Shown here piece by piece: positions 25,602-34,172 of a stretch of 64,000 nucleotides of DNA. Location of the stretch: contig CANMVS010000002.1 of assembly GCA_947501445.1 (NCBI GenBank), positions 1-64,000 of the forward strand, written 5' to 3'. The notes beneath the pieces are model-generated. The model was given only the letters and a program-made list of their open reading frames with translations, was not told the origin of the DNA and did not search any database. Origin of the DNA: an uncultured Rhizobiaceae group bacterium. Lineage in GTDB: Bacteria; Pseudomonadota; Alphaproteobacteria; Rhizobiales; Rhizobiaceae. The position numbers were made by a program, and so were the translations under genes. Each line of letters opens with the position of its first letter. Within the stretch, counting starts at the first letter, position 1.

Positions 25602-25703
25602 TCAGATACCACCGAAAAGGTATATCAATGCCAGTAAGCCCACAAAACCAATCACTGCACGAGCGGTTACACCCCAGCAGGACTTTTGGACTGTTTCTTC
25701 CAT
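25602..25703 (-). CDS. 33-residue single-span membrane microprotein
   Basis: This gene is short enough to be missed by most gene finders. The product starts MEETVQKSCWGVTARA and continues into one hydrophobic helix, VIGFVGLLALIYLFGGI, that reaches the C-terminus. GGAG lies five bases before the ATG, and a clean Rho-independent terminator begins 30 bp after the stop, so the unit is complete and looks genuine. The topology is a short cytoplasmic or periplasmic head with one cysteine plus a membrane anchor. No family is recognised. It stands alone between sdaA and the divergent DUF599 gene. Confidence 0.75.
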   Translation of the reverse strand: MEETVQKSCWGVTARAVIGFVGLLALIYLFGGI

Positions 25704-25990
25704 ATTGGCTCCGTATGATGCCTCATCACAACCACCAGCGCTTGTTTCTCGCTATGTGGTGGGGCCGTCTTCTAACTGAACCCTGTCTCCTTCGCAACTG
25801 CAAAAAATGGCCATTTCAGGGCAATTTTACCCAATTGGCACATCTGCAGGTCATTGCCTGAATTATTTCAGTTGCTTACGAAATTGACGAAAATTTAATT
25901 TATGTGTTGATATTGCGGCCACGGATACCCACCCAGGCACATTACGGCCTTCAGCCTTTTCCATTTCCGCGACTCATGACACATATAGGC
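25704..25990. other. Divergent promoter region, microprotein and DUF599 genes
   Basis: The 287 bp hold the promoters of two divergent genes. A plausible plus-strand promoter is TTGACG at 25884 with TTGATA 17 bp later (weak -10). No further gene is seen. Confidence 0.4.
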
Positions 25991-26683
25991 ATGAGCGAAT
26001 TCGACATCATTGCAGCTGTTATATGTTTTTCCACCTGGGTGTTGTTCATCTGGATTACCGACCGTCAACACAGTTTCCTGCCGCCCAATCTTACCCAGAT
26101 CATGAATATCCATAGAACACGCTGGCTCGAAAACAGCCTGCGGCGCGATTTGAAAATGATCGACACCAGCATTATGAGCGGCCTCCAACAGGGCACCGGC
26201 TTCTTTGCGTCCACCACCCTGCTCGCCATTGGCGGCTGTTTCGCGCTGCTGGGGGCTGCCGACCGTGTCATCGGGGTTCTTTCCGGCATGCCACTGCATT
26301 TGGCAACCGACCGCGACGCATTCGAACTGAAGGTTGCCGGACTCATTGTCATTTTTGCCTATTCATTCTTCAAGTTCGGCTGGGCGTACCGCCTGTTCAA
26401 TTATTGCCAGATACTTATCGGCTGCATACCGATGGTGGATGATGCCAGGGACGACCCGGTTGAAGCCAAATTGGCGATTGAACGCGCTGTTGCCATCAAC
26501 ATATTGGCGGGTAAACATTTTAATGCCGGATTTCGCGGTATTTTCATATCGCTGAGCTACATAGGCTGGTTTATCGGTCCGGTGCTGTTTTTATGCTCAA
26601 CATTTCTGGTGCTGATCGTTCTCGTTCGACGCCAGTATTTTTCCAAAGCCCGTCAAGCTGTCCTTAACGGTATTGATTTTTGA
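25991..26683 (+). CDS. DUF599 family membrane protein
   Basis: The 230-residue protein belongs to DUF599, a family of integral membrane proteins of unknown function. Four main hydrophobic segments are visible (IIAAVICFSTWVLFIW, STTLLAIGGCFALLGA, AGLIVIFAYSFFKFGWAYRL, GWFIGPVLFLCSTFLVLIVL). The central RTRWLENSLRRDLKMIDTSI and RLFNYCQILIGCIP segments are typical of the family. I chose ATG 25991 (MSEFDIIAAV) because other members start with a similar short leader; ATG 25976 and 25904 are possible. It precedes the EamA transporter by 18 bp and is probably cotranscribed with it. Confidence 0.82.
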   Translation: MSEFDIIAAVICFSTWVLFIWITDRQHSFLPPNLTQIMNIHRTRWLENSLRRDLKMIDTSIMSGLQQGTGFFASTTLLAIGGCFALLGAADRVIGVLSGMPLHLATDRDAFELKVAGLIVIFAYSFFKFGWAYRLFNYCQILIGCIPMVDDARDDPVEAKLAIERAVAINILAGKHFNAGFRGIFISLSYIGWFIGPVLFLCSTFLVLIVLVRRQYFSKARQAVLNGIDF

Positions 26684-26701
26684 TCATCGCAAAGGTGCCT
26701 A

Positions 26702-27619
26702 TTGAACGCGATCCAACGTGCCACTGTCCCTGATTTGCTGATTGTTGCCCTGGCGGCGGCCATCTGGGCATCAGCCTTCATAGCAATCAAGGTTGCGGTG
26801 CCGGAAACGGGTGCGTTCTGGCTGGCCGCCATTCGGGTATCGATCGGTTTTCTGGTACTGCTGCCCTATGCACTGTGGAAAGGTTTCCTTCTACCCAAAA
26901 CGCCCCATATGTGGGCCCTTGTCACAGGCATGTGCACGCTCAATATTGTGTTTCCCTTCATCCTTATTTCCTGGGCAGAACTGGCAATAGATGCGGGCAT
27001 CGCGTCCCTCCTTATTGGCACAGGCCCCTTCATGGCCCTGATCGGCAGCCATCTGTTTACAACTGATGACAAATTGACCAGCACGAAATTCATAGGGGTT
27101 GTTCTTGGATTTGCCGGTGTGTTGGCGATCGTTGGATTTGATGCAGTGGCCGGACTTGGCCGCGAAAACCTGCTGGCACAAGCGGCCTGTTTTCTTGGGT
27201 CATTGTGCTACGTTACAGCGGGACTGCTCATTCGAAAAATCAGCCTTCCCCCAGGCCGACTGGCATGCCTGTCGCTGGGTTTATCCAGTATCATACTCCT
27301 CATACTGGCCGGGTCATTTGAAGGGACACCACCAATCAACCTGTCCTATGAAGCAATGGGTGCACTGATATATCTGGGCCTTCTTCCAACCGGGTTTGGT
27401 TATCTGCTGCGGTTCTACCTCATTCGAAAAATCGGATATTCAACCTTTGCCATGGGGTTGAATCTCATACCGGTATTTGGCGTATTCATGGGTATCATGC
27501 TGTTGGGTGAACCGCCCAGGCTTCACGTGCTGCTTGCATTGGCGCTGGTTGTTGCGGGCCTTTATGTTGCACGAATGGAACCACGCGAATCCACTGTTAA
27601 ACGAGCATCCCATGAGTGA
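26702..27619 (+). CDS. DMT-superfamily EamA transporter
   Basis: The 305-residue protein has ten predicted hydrophobic segments arranged as two EamA repeats, the first starting LLIVALAAAIWASAFIAIKV and the second near LLAQAACFLGSLCYVTAGLL. These carriers export metabolites such as amino acids or their analogues; the substrate cannot be read from sequence. The start codon is TTG with AAAGGTG five bases upstream. Its end overlaps the DUF1624 gene by 8 bp, which implies coupled translation in a DUF599-EamA-DUF1624 operon. Confidence 0.88.
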   Translation: MNAIQRATVPDLLIVALAAAIWASAFIAIKVAVPETGAFWLAAIRVSIGFLVLLPYALWKGFLLPKTPHMWALVTGMCTLNIVFPFILISWAELAIDAGIASLLIGTGPFMALIGSHLFTTDDKLTSTKFIGVVLGFAGVLAIVGFDAVAGLGRENLLAQAACFLGSLCYVTAGLLIRKISLPPGRLACLSLGLSSIILLILAGSFEGTPPINLSYEAMGALIYLGLLPTGFGYLLRFYLIRKIGYSTFAMGLNLIPVFGVFMGIMLLGEPPRLHVLLALALVVAGLYVARMEPRESTVKRASHE

Positions 27620-28583
27620 TACTTCCAGCAGCAAACCTGTTTCGCGCCGTATCGCCGCCATTGATGTGGCGCGTGGCCTGGCACTCATTGCCATGGCAAT
27701 CTACCATTTTGCCTGGGATCTGGAGTTTTTCGGCTATGCGCCGTCTGGAATGACGGCCATTGGTGGTTGGAAAATTTTCGCCCGATCCATAGCAGGAAGC
27801 TTTCTGTTCCTGGTCGGAGTATCACTGGTGCTGGCGCACGGATCTGACATACGCTGGCGCCTGTTTATCAGACGTTTGCTTGCGATCATTGCTGCCGCTG
27901 CTGCCATTACCATCGCAACACGATTTGCCACGCCGGATCGCTACATCTTTTTTGGAATACTGCATTGCATTGCGCTTTCGAGCATCCTTGGTCTGGCCTT
28001 TATGCGGGTGCCGGCATTGATCAGTGCCCTCCTCGGCATCGCAATCATTTTCCTGACACCATTGCTGATGGCACCATTTTTTGATCAGCCTTTTTTGCTT
28101 TGGCTGGGTCTATCGACACAAACGGTTCATTCCAACGATTATGTGCCACTGCTGCCATGGTTTGGGCCGGTGTTGCTGGGCATAGCGGTGGGCAAATTTC
28201 TGAAACGCAACAATCTGCTTGAGGCACTTGCGTCAATCTACCGCGGCTCTGATTGGCTCAGTTCCATTGTTGCCATTGCCGGCCGCCACAGTCTTGCCTT
28301 TTATCTGCTTCATCAACCGGTGCTGATCGGGATCGTCTATGTGGCCAGCCTCGTAATACCCACACCGGCACCTGATCCGATCGTGCGATTTACAACCAGT
28401 TGCAACTACACCTGCACCAAGGAAAATTCGGCACAATTTTGCGACCGGTTCTGCACATGCACTTTGGATGAACTGGTTGCTGCTGATCTGCTTGAGCCAC
28501 TGATTGAGCAGAATGAAAAAGGACTGACGGTTGCCGGTGTGCAGGGGATTGTTCGGCAATGTTCTGCCCGGGCGGGGCAATAG
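27612..28583 (+). CDS. DUF1624 (HGSNAT-catalytic-domain-like) membrane protein
   Basis: The 323-residue polytopic protein belongs to the DUF1624 branch of the acyltransferase-like family related to heparan-alpha-glucosaminide N-acetyltransferase. The N-terminal signature RIAAIDVARGLALIAMAIYH carries the family Asp and His, and GRHSLAFYLLHQPVLIG closes the membrane domain. After that comes a soluble tail with five cysteines (CNYTCTKENS, then FCDRFCTCTLDEL), which looks like a small metal- or disulfide-bonded module. The activity of bacterial members is unproven. It starts within the last codons of the EamA gene. Confidence 0.85.
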   Translation: MSDTSSSKPVSRRIAAIDVARGLALIAMAIYHFAWDLEFFGYAPSGMTAIGGWKIFARSIAGSFLFLVGVSLVLAHGSDIRWRLFIRRLLAIIAAAAAITIATRFATPDRYIFFGILHCIALSSILGLAFMRVPALISALLGIAIIFLTPLLMAPFFDQPFLLWLGLSTQTVHSNDYVPLLPWFGPVLLGIAVGKFLKRNNLLEALASIYRGSDWLSSIVAIAGRHSLAFYLLHQPVLIGIVYVASLVIPTPAPDPIVRFTTSCNYTCTKENSAQFCDRFCTCTLDELVAADLLEPLIEQNEKGLTVAGVQGIVRQCSARAGQ

Positions 28584-28607
28584 AATGATGTAAGGGAATT
28601 GACCTTG

Positions 28608-29075
28608 ATGAAGGCATATCGGACGAAATCAACCAATATAACGTGGTCACCCGTATTGGTTCTGCTGGCGATCGTTGCAGCCCATTTTGCCGGTACAATA
28701 CACAGGTTGCCGTTACCCGATACGTTGATTTTACGTGCAACAGGCGGCGCCATGTTATTGGCCTCTCTGGCTCTGATAACCGCATCCATGTTTACATTGA
28801 TAACGTCCCACACAACCATTTTGCCGACCAGAAAATCGACCCATCTGGTGACGACGGGTCCCTTTGGTTACAGCCGTAATCCAATCTACGCCGGATATAT
28901 CCTCGGCCTGTTGGCGCTGGCGCTATTGACTGCCAGCGGATGGTTTGTCTTTTTTGGGCTGATGGCTGCAGCCAGCACGCACATTCTGTCAGTGAGACGC
29001 GAAGAACTGCACCTGTTGGCAACATTTGGCGCGGATTACGAGTATTATTGCCGCCATGTCAGGCGCTGGGTGTAA
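28608..29075 (+). CDS. Isoprenylcysteine carboxylmethyltransferase-like membrane protein
   Basis: The 155-residue protein is of the ICMT/PEMT membrane methyltransferase type. It has about four hydrophobic helices and the C-terminal SAM-binding signature, here GPFGYSRNPIYAGYILGL followed by RREELHLLATFGADYEYYCR. Such proteins methylate lipids or thiols, and the bacterial substrate is unknown. The ATG at 28608 has AAGGG 12 bases upstream; TTG at 28599 is an alternative. It follows the DUF1624 gene by 24 bp and is probably the last gene of that operon. It is convergent with the MerR gene, 28 bp away. Confidence 0.85.
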   Translation: MKAYRTKSTNITWSPVLVLLAIVAAHFAGTIHRLPLPDTLILRATGGAMLLASLALITASMFTLITSHTTILPTRKSTHLVTTGPFGYSRNPIYAGYILGLLALALLTASGWFVFFGLMAAASTHILSVRREELHLLATFGADYEYYCRHVRRWV

Positions 29076-29103
29076 GCCGCAATCATCAGGCCAAACACCG
29101 GTT

Positions 29104-29490
29104 TTACGTGCCAACCCTCAGTTCCGCCAATCGCGCCAGACATGCCTCATCGACGTTATCGAGTTCTGCCAATGTATCTTCGATATCCTGGCGTTTTTGA
29201 GCCAGCTGGGCGCGTTTTTGCGCAACACGGGTCATCATCAGCTCGAGCTGCCCCAGTTCACCCGGAGGCCCTTTATATATCTCGATTATTTCGCGAATTT
29301 CCTTGATCGTAAAACCCAGCCGCCTGCCACGCAGAATTTCTTTGATAAGATGGCGGTCGGCTGATCTGAACAGACGGGTTCGCCCACGTCGGTCCGGTTG
29401 AATTAACCCTTCGTCCTCGTAAAACCTCAAGGTGCGCGTCGACACACCGAATTCACGGGTCAACTCAGTAATTGTATAATATTTGCGCAC
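29104..29490 (-). CDS. MerR-family transcriptional regulator
   Basis: The 128-residue protein has the MerR winged helix at the N-terminus (YYTITELTREFGVSTRTLRF then YEDEGLIQPDRRGRTRLF) and a coiled-coil dimerisation helix after it (MMTRVAQKRAQLAQKRQDIE). The effector domain is short and lacks metal-binding cysteines apart from one in DEACLARL. It looks like the LiuR branch that controls branched-chain or fatty-acid degradation in proteobacteria. That assignment is inference, and no such catabolic genes are adjacent. GTG at 29490 has AGGA six bases upstream and gives the family-typical N-terminus; the frame extends to 29520. Confidence 0.85.
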   Translation of the reverse strand: MRKYYTITELTREFGVSTRTLRFYEDEGLIQPDRRGRTRLFRSADRHLIKEILRGRRLGFTIKEIREIIEIYKGPPGELGQLELMMTRVAQKRAQLAQKRQDIEDTLAELDNVDEACLARLAELRVGT

Positions 29491-29524
29491 GTCGAATCCT
29501 GCCGATTTGGTGAAAAACAATCCT

Positions 29525-29548
29525 GACTTTCTTTTACGTAAAAGTCAA
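29525..29548. promoter_or_regulatory. Putative MerR/LiuR-type operator
   Basis: The perfect 12-bp palindrome TTTTACGTAAAA (29532-29543) lies within the extended GACTTTC...GTCAA context, 34 bp upstream of the MerR start. ACGT-centred sites of this kind are known for LiuR-type regulators, so autoregulation is likely. Confidence 0.55.
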
Positions 29549-29587
29549 TTTTTTCGACGGCAGATTGGAATGCGCCCAGAACCTTCT

Positions 29588-31009
29588 TCACCCGCCCACG
29601 AGGCCGAACCACCATCCGGCAAGACCAAGAAATGCAAAAAAACCAACAACATCAGTCACTGTGGTAACAAATACCGCCGAGGCGATTGCGGGATCAACAT
29701 TCATTTTATCCAGCATCAAAGGCAAAAGTATTCCTGCAAGACCAGCCGCAACCATATTAATGATCATCGCGGAGCCAATAACCATACCAAGTTGGATGTT
29801 ACCGAACCAGAGATAGGCCAGAATGGCGACAAAAACGGCGAAAATGACACCATTCACAAAGCCAACGAGGAATTCTCGGCGAATGATGCGACCGGCGTTA
29901 TAAATATCAATATCGCGTGTTGCCAGTGCGCGTACTGTAACAGTCAGGGTCTGCGTGCCTGCATTGCCTCCCATGGAAGCAACAATCGGCATCAGCACAG
30001 CGAGGGCAACCATTTGCTCAATCGTCGCGTCAAACATGCCAATAACCATTGACGCAAGAATGGCGGTTCCCAGATTAACCAGCAGCCAGGGAAAACGGGA
30101 GCGAACAGCGGATATCACATCATCCGACAATTCCTCGTCGCCAACCCCGCCCATACGCATGATGTCTTCTTCGGCTTCCTCCTGGATCACGTCAACCACG
30201 TCATCAATCGTCAGAACACCAACCAGGCGATCATTTTCATCCACGACCGCAGCCGACAAAAGGTCATATTGTCCTATGAGCTGTGCGGCCTCTTCCTGAT
30301 CCATATCGACTGGTATCTGCCGATTGGTATCATGCATGATCTTGTCTATTTTCGTCTGCCGGCTGCTACGCAATATGCGATCCAGATCAACAGCACCCAG
30401 GAGTTTGAATGTTGGGTCTATAACAAATATTTGCGCAAAAGAATCAGGTAAATCGTCATCTTCCCTCATGTAATCTATCGTCTGACCAACACTCCAGAAT
30501 GGTGGTACGGCCACAAACTCGGTCTGCATGCGTCGACCAGCCGTATCTTCCGGATAATCCAGCGAGCGGCGCAGGCGAATACGTTCTGTAAACGGAAGCT
30601 TTGCCAGAATATCCGCCTGGTCTTCAGCGTCCATATCCTCCAGAATATAGACGGCGTCATCGGAATCGAGCTCACCAAGCCCTTCGGCGACGACCTCATT
30701 AGGCAAATCATCGACGATATCGAGCCGGATGGCTTCATCCACCTCGGTCAATGCGGTAAAATCGAAATCGTCGCCTAATAGTCTGACCAGGGCATTGCGC
30801 TGCTCGGGCTGCAGCGTTTCAATCAGATCACCCAGTTCCGATTCATGCAGATCAGCGACCTGGTCTTTGAGGAATAACATGTCGCGATCAGCAATGGCTG
30901 CACCAATTCGCGCGACATAGTCACCGCGAATTACGCCGTCTTCATCGTAAATTTCCTCATGGTTGTCGCCATCATCACGGACAGCCGATTGGAGGCTCTG
31001 ATCGTTCAT
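29588..31009 (-). CDS. mgtE: Magnesium transporter MgtE
   Basis: MgtE is a Mg2+-gated channel-type magnesium importer. The 473-residue product has the cytosolic helical N domain (DMLFLKDQVADLHESELGDL with LIETLQPEQRNALVRLLGDD), a CBS-domain pair (around FVIDPTFKLLGAVDLDRI and AVVDENDRLVGVLTIDDVVD), the connecting plug helix, and five membrane helices. The pore motif region VLMPIVASMGGNAGTQTLTV is intact. The upstream ribosome site is weak (GGGTCCC). It is probably monocistronic, 71 bp downstream of the metallo-beta-lactamase gene on the same strand. Confidence 0.95.
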   Translation of the reverse strand: MNDQSLQSAVRDDGDNHEEIYDEDGVIRGDYVARIGAAIADRDMLFLKDQVADLHESELGDLIETLQPEQRNALVRLLGDDFDFTALTEVDEAIRLDIVDDLPNEVVAEGLGELDSDDAVYILEDMDAEDQADILAKLPFTERIRLRRSLDYPEDTAGRRMQTEFVAVPPFWSVGQTIDYMREDDDLPDSFAQIFVIDPTFKLLGAVDLDRILRSSRQTKIDKIMHDTNRQIPVDMDQEEAAQLIGQYDLLSAAVVDENDRLVGVLTIDDVVDVIQEEAEEDIMRMGGVGDEELSDDVISAVRSRFPWLLVNLGTAILASMVIGMFDATIEQMVALAVLMPIVASMGGNAGTQTLTVTVRALATRDIDIYNAGRIIRREFLVGFVNGVIFAVFVAILAYLWFGNIQLGMVIGSAMIINMVAAGLAGILLPLMLDKMNVDPAIASAVFVTTVTDVVGFFAFLGLAGWWFGLVGG

Positions 31010-31080
31010 GGGACCCGATTCTGGTGCGCTATTACTGGTTCGCCCGGACCTTAGAGCCTGTATTGCTTAAATGGAACCGG

Positions 31081-32367
31081 TCACGAGCCAGGATCGTTCA
31101 TTAGTTGGCGTGCACAGACCAGATAGTAATTGCGCGCTGTCGCATTTATCTGTGCATCCGCCAATGCCCGCAGGCACTGTGCTTTGAGACGGCGACATGT
31201 GTGCGTATTATATTCGACCAACAAAAGGCGATCCAGCAGCTCGCATGACCACTGAAAATCGCCACGGGCGATGGCCGTGTGAACCTCCTCCATCAATCGC
31301 ACCGTGCCACCGGCAATTTGGATGAACCTTTGCGCTTCCTCATACGGTGCCAATCGTTCAAGGCTTGTGGGATTGCCATCAAACCAGCCCAATGTCCCCG
31401 AAAAATACGCTCTGACTGCCCAGGATACCTTGCCGTAAAACTCTTTCAGATGCGGTTTTTTGGCCAGACATTCAGGTAATGTTACTGAGTGTGCCAGTTT
31501 GTCTGGCCCCTCGCCCGCGTTCATCCCGGCTACAGTGGCCTCAATGACATGGCGTATGGCATCGCGATAGTCCGACAGAACCTGCATCACGTTGTCCGAC
31601 CCAACAACAGGACGGCTGTGGCCAGGTGCCAGAATGTTCGCCTGGTATGCAATCAACAAATCAAGCGATGCTGCCCAGGCCTCAAAGTCGCGATAGGCGG
31701 TGCCACGAATGGCATAGAGGTTGGGAAATGACCTGTAAAAATTGTCGCCGCAAAACAGAATTCCCTTCTCCTGATACCACACAACCAAATGATCATCAGT
31801 CTCACCCGGCGCATGGGTAAGCTCCAGATCAATGCCGCAAATCTGCAACCTGATCGACTCATCCTCAACAAGGTGATCAGGCGGCACAAATCCAGCCCCC
31901 AATCCCTCCATCGGTCGGTCACCCGGACCACACCCAAGATTTATCCGCTCATCGGGGAAATCCAACCCCATGCCAAATTGGCGTGCGGTTCTTTGCATGA
32001 GTGCCTTGCCGGGTGCCGGCCTAGTATTGTCCGGTGCAATGAGGTCCGACTTGAACCGATGACTGGCTATAATCTGGACCGCATCATTGTCAGCAAAAAT
32101 CCGCGCACCGCAGATGTGGTCACGATGTGAGTGGGTGTAGATTATTGCGCGCACCGGCAATTCAGTTCTCAAGCGAAATTCTGTCAGTATGTTCTGCGCG
32201 GCGGTGGTCGATTCCGTCGTATCGATTATGATAACGCCGCCCTGCCCCACAAGCATGTAAACATTGGATGCCGCATAACCCACAGCACCAAAGACATTGG
32301 GTGCAAGGGCGATAATCTCCTTGCGAAACTCCTCGGAATGTTCCCGCAGTTGCTCAATTGGCTGCAT
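31081..32367 (-). CDS. Metallo-beta-lactamase-fold alkylsulfatase-like hydrolase
   Basis: The 428-residue protein has a metallo-beta-lactamase core. The zinc motif THSHRDHICG (HxHxDH) lies near residue 78, with downstream ligands in ELTHAPGETDDHLVVW and LAPGHSRPV. After it comes a helical alkyl-sulfatase dimerisation-type domain (VRAYFSGTLGWFDGNPTSL). That order matches type III alkylsulfatases of the BDS1/SdsA1 group. The protein is shorter than those (about 620-660 residues): it lacks a signal peptide and the C-terminal SCP2-like lipid-binding domain, so it should be cytoplasmic and act on a soluble ester. It lies 56 bp downstream of the type I sulfatase gene, in the TRAP cluster. Confidence 0.85.
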   Translation of the reverse strand: MQPIEQLREHSEEFRKEIIALAPNVFGAVGYAASNVYMLVGQGGVIIIDTTESTTAAQNILTEFRLRTELPVRAIIYTHSHRDHICGARIFADNDAVQIIASHRFKSDLIAPDNTRPAPGKALMQRTARQFGMGLDFPDERINLGCGPGDRPMEGLGAGFVPPDHLVEDESIRLQICGIDLELTHAPGETDDHLVVWYQEKGILFCGDNFYRSFPNLYAIRGTAYRDFEAWAASLDLLIAYQANILAPGHSRPVVGSDNVMQVLSDYRDAIRHVIEATVAGMNAGEGPDKLAHSVTLPECLAKKPHLKEFYGKVSWAVRAYFSGTLGWFDGNPTSLERLAPYEEAQRFIQIAGGTVRLMEEVHTAIARGDFQWSCELLDRLLLVEYNTHTCRRLKAQCLRALADAQINATARNYYLVCARQLMNDPGS

Positions 32368-32423
32368 GTTTCCCGCTTTCTGTTTCCCGCGTCAAATCAC
32401 CATCGGATCAACGCCAATGCTGT

Positions 32424-34100
32424 CTATCCAGGCGCAACGGAACGGCCCTGTGCCTTCCCACGGTATTTTACCGTCAACTCATCCTCGGCGTCGGCCTCAT
32501 CATAGACACCCAACAGCACCCCGCGCCGCGCTGACTTGCCACGTGAAGCGATGATTTCATCGTCTGAAATTGTGGTGCGCTGGGCCATGCGCCGGGTCCA
32601 CTGCGCCAATCGTTGATACATGAAACTGATTGTATTGGCATAGGCCGCATCTGCACCAAGATCCGTCAATTCCTGCGGATCATTGATAAGATCAAACAGC
32701 ATTGGGCGAAACCCGCCCTCGGCATGCATGAATTTCCAGTTTTTGTCTGCAATCATGAACAGACGTGCATCGCGCGGTGCCACGCCCAGTTTAACCGCTG
32801 CTGGCGTTGCCGAATAATCATACTCACTGACAACAAATTCACGCCAATTGTCTGAGGCTGCGCCATGAAGAAATGGCAATAGCGAGCGACCTTCGACGAT
32901 ATGTTCAGGGCTCGTGCCACCTTTGGTTTCGATAAAGGTAGCGACCAGATCAATACTCTCAACCAAAGCATCACAAACCGTGCCACGGGTCTGGTCAGCA
33001 GCATCACATGGATCATAGATGATCATCGGCACCTTGACAGATTGCTCATGAAACAGGTCCTTTTCCCCGAGCCAGTGGTCTCCAAGGTAATCGCCATGGT
33101 CTGACGTGATGACAATCATCGTGTCATCAATACGCCCGGTCTTACCCATATAGTCCAGCAGCCGGCCGATCTGATCATCACACTGCTTTATCAGCCCCAT
33201 ATAGGCCGGAATGACCTTCTCGCGAACTTCGTCACGTGAGAACGCTTTGCCGATGGCATTGTCCATATAAGCGCCATAGACCGGATGCGGGTTATCACGT
33301 TCGCTGTCATCGCGGATGACAGGCTGAACCGCATTGTGACCATACATATTATGATATGGTTCTGGCACAATATAGGGCCAGTGTGGCTTGATATAGGACA
33401 GATGACACAACCAGGGCTCACCGCCATCAGCCTTCATTTTGTCCATGAATTCGATGGCTTTGCCGGTCATATAGGGCGTCTCGGAATCCTCTTCGCGAAT
33501 ATTCGCAGGCTTGTCCGCATGTTTCATGAACCAGCCCGATGCTACCGTATTGTCGTCTTCCACACCGGAATTAGCGTAATCATGCCAGGGATTTTCGCCC
33601 GCATACCCTTTCGATTTCAGATATTCATTGTAGGGAGAACGCCGCGCATCATAAAATCCGTCGGGACCCTGCGCCCATAGACCATCATCGCGCTCAAAAA
33701 CGTCAAAACCACATTCCGAGACCCGGGCACCAATGACGGATTGGGATGACAAACCAAGACGATCCATACCCTTTTGATCGACCTTCATATGGGTTTTGCC
33801 GACCAGCCAGGATTGCACACCCAGATCCCGCATATGGTCTCCAAGTGTTATTTCCCCCACCTTGAGAGGGAAATTGTTCCACGCTGCACCATGGCTGTGA
33901 ACATAGCGTCCGGTATAAAAACTCATCCGCGATGCCCCACATACGGGCGATTGGACATAGGCGCTTGAAAACCGAACGCCCATTTGAGCTATACGGTCTA
34001 TATTTGGTGTGTCCATACTCCTGTGTCCGGCACAACTGAGATAGTCGAACCGCAATTGGTCAAACATGATGAACAGGATATTTTTGGTTTTACGCGGCAA
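32424..34100 (-). CDS. Type I sulfatase / phosphonate monoester hydrolase family enzyme
   Basis: The 558-residue protein is of the alkaline-phosphatase-like sulfatase superfamily. The N-terminus PRKTKNILFIMFDQLRFDYL provides the first metal aspartate. The active-site signature is SPVCGASRMSFYTGRY, where the cysteine would be converted to formylglycine; alanine replaces the usual proline of CxPxR. Further metal ligands lie in GKTHMK and ITSDHGDYLGDH. It has no signal peptide, which suits a cytoplasmic enzyme fed by the TRAP importer. I prefer TTG at 34100 (GGGGAA upstream, giving MPRKTKNIL); an ATG at 34169 has no ribosome site. Sulfate or phosphonate monoester substrates are both possible. 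Confidence 0.88.
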   Translation of the reverse strand: MPRKTKNILFIMFDQLRFDYLSCAGHRSMDTPNIDRIAQMGVRFSSAYVQSPVCGASRMSFYTGRYVHSHGAAWNNFPLKVGEITLGDHMRDLGVQSWLVGKTHMKVDQKGMDRLGLSSQSVIGARVSECGFDVFERDDGLWAQGPDGFYDARRSPYNEYLKSKGYAGENPWHDYANSGVEDDNTVASGWFMKHADKPANIREEDSETPYMTGKAIEFMDKMKADGGEPWLCHLSYIKPHWPYIVPEPYHNMYGHNAVQPVIRDDSERDNPHPVYGAYMDNAIGKAFSRDEVREKVIPAYMGLIKQCDDQIGRLLDYMGKTGRIDDTMIVITSDHGDYLGDHWLGEKDLFHEQSVKVPMIIYDPCDAADQTRGTVCDALVESIDLVATFIETKGGTSPEHIVEGRSLLPFLHGAASDNWREFVVSEYDYSATPAAVKLGVAPRDARLFMIADKNWKFMHAEGGFRPMLFDLINDPQELTDLGADAAYANTISFMYQRLAQWTRRMAQRTTISDDEIIASRGKSARRGVLLGVYDEADAEDELTVKYRGKAQGRSVAPG

Positions 34101-34172
34101 AGGGTTCCCCGAAAATTCAATCTTTGACAGGAAGGTCGGTCGGAAACACCGACCGACCGGAACGATCATGAA

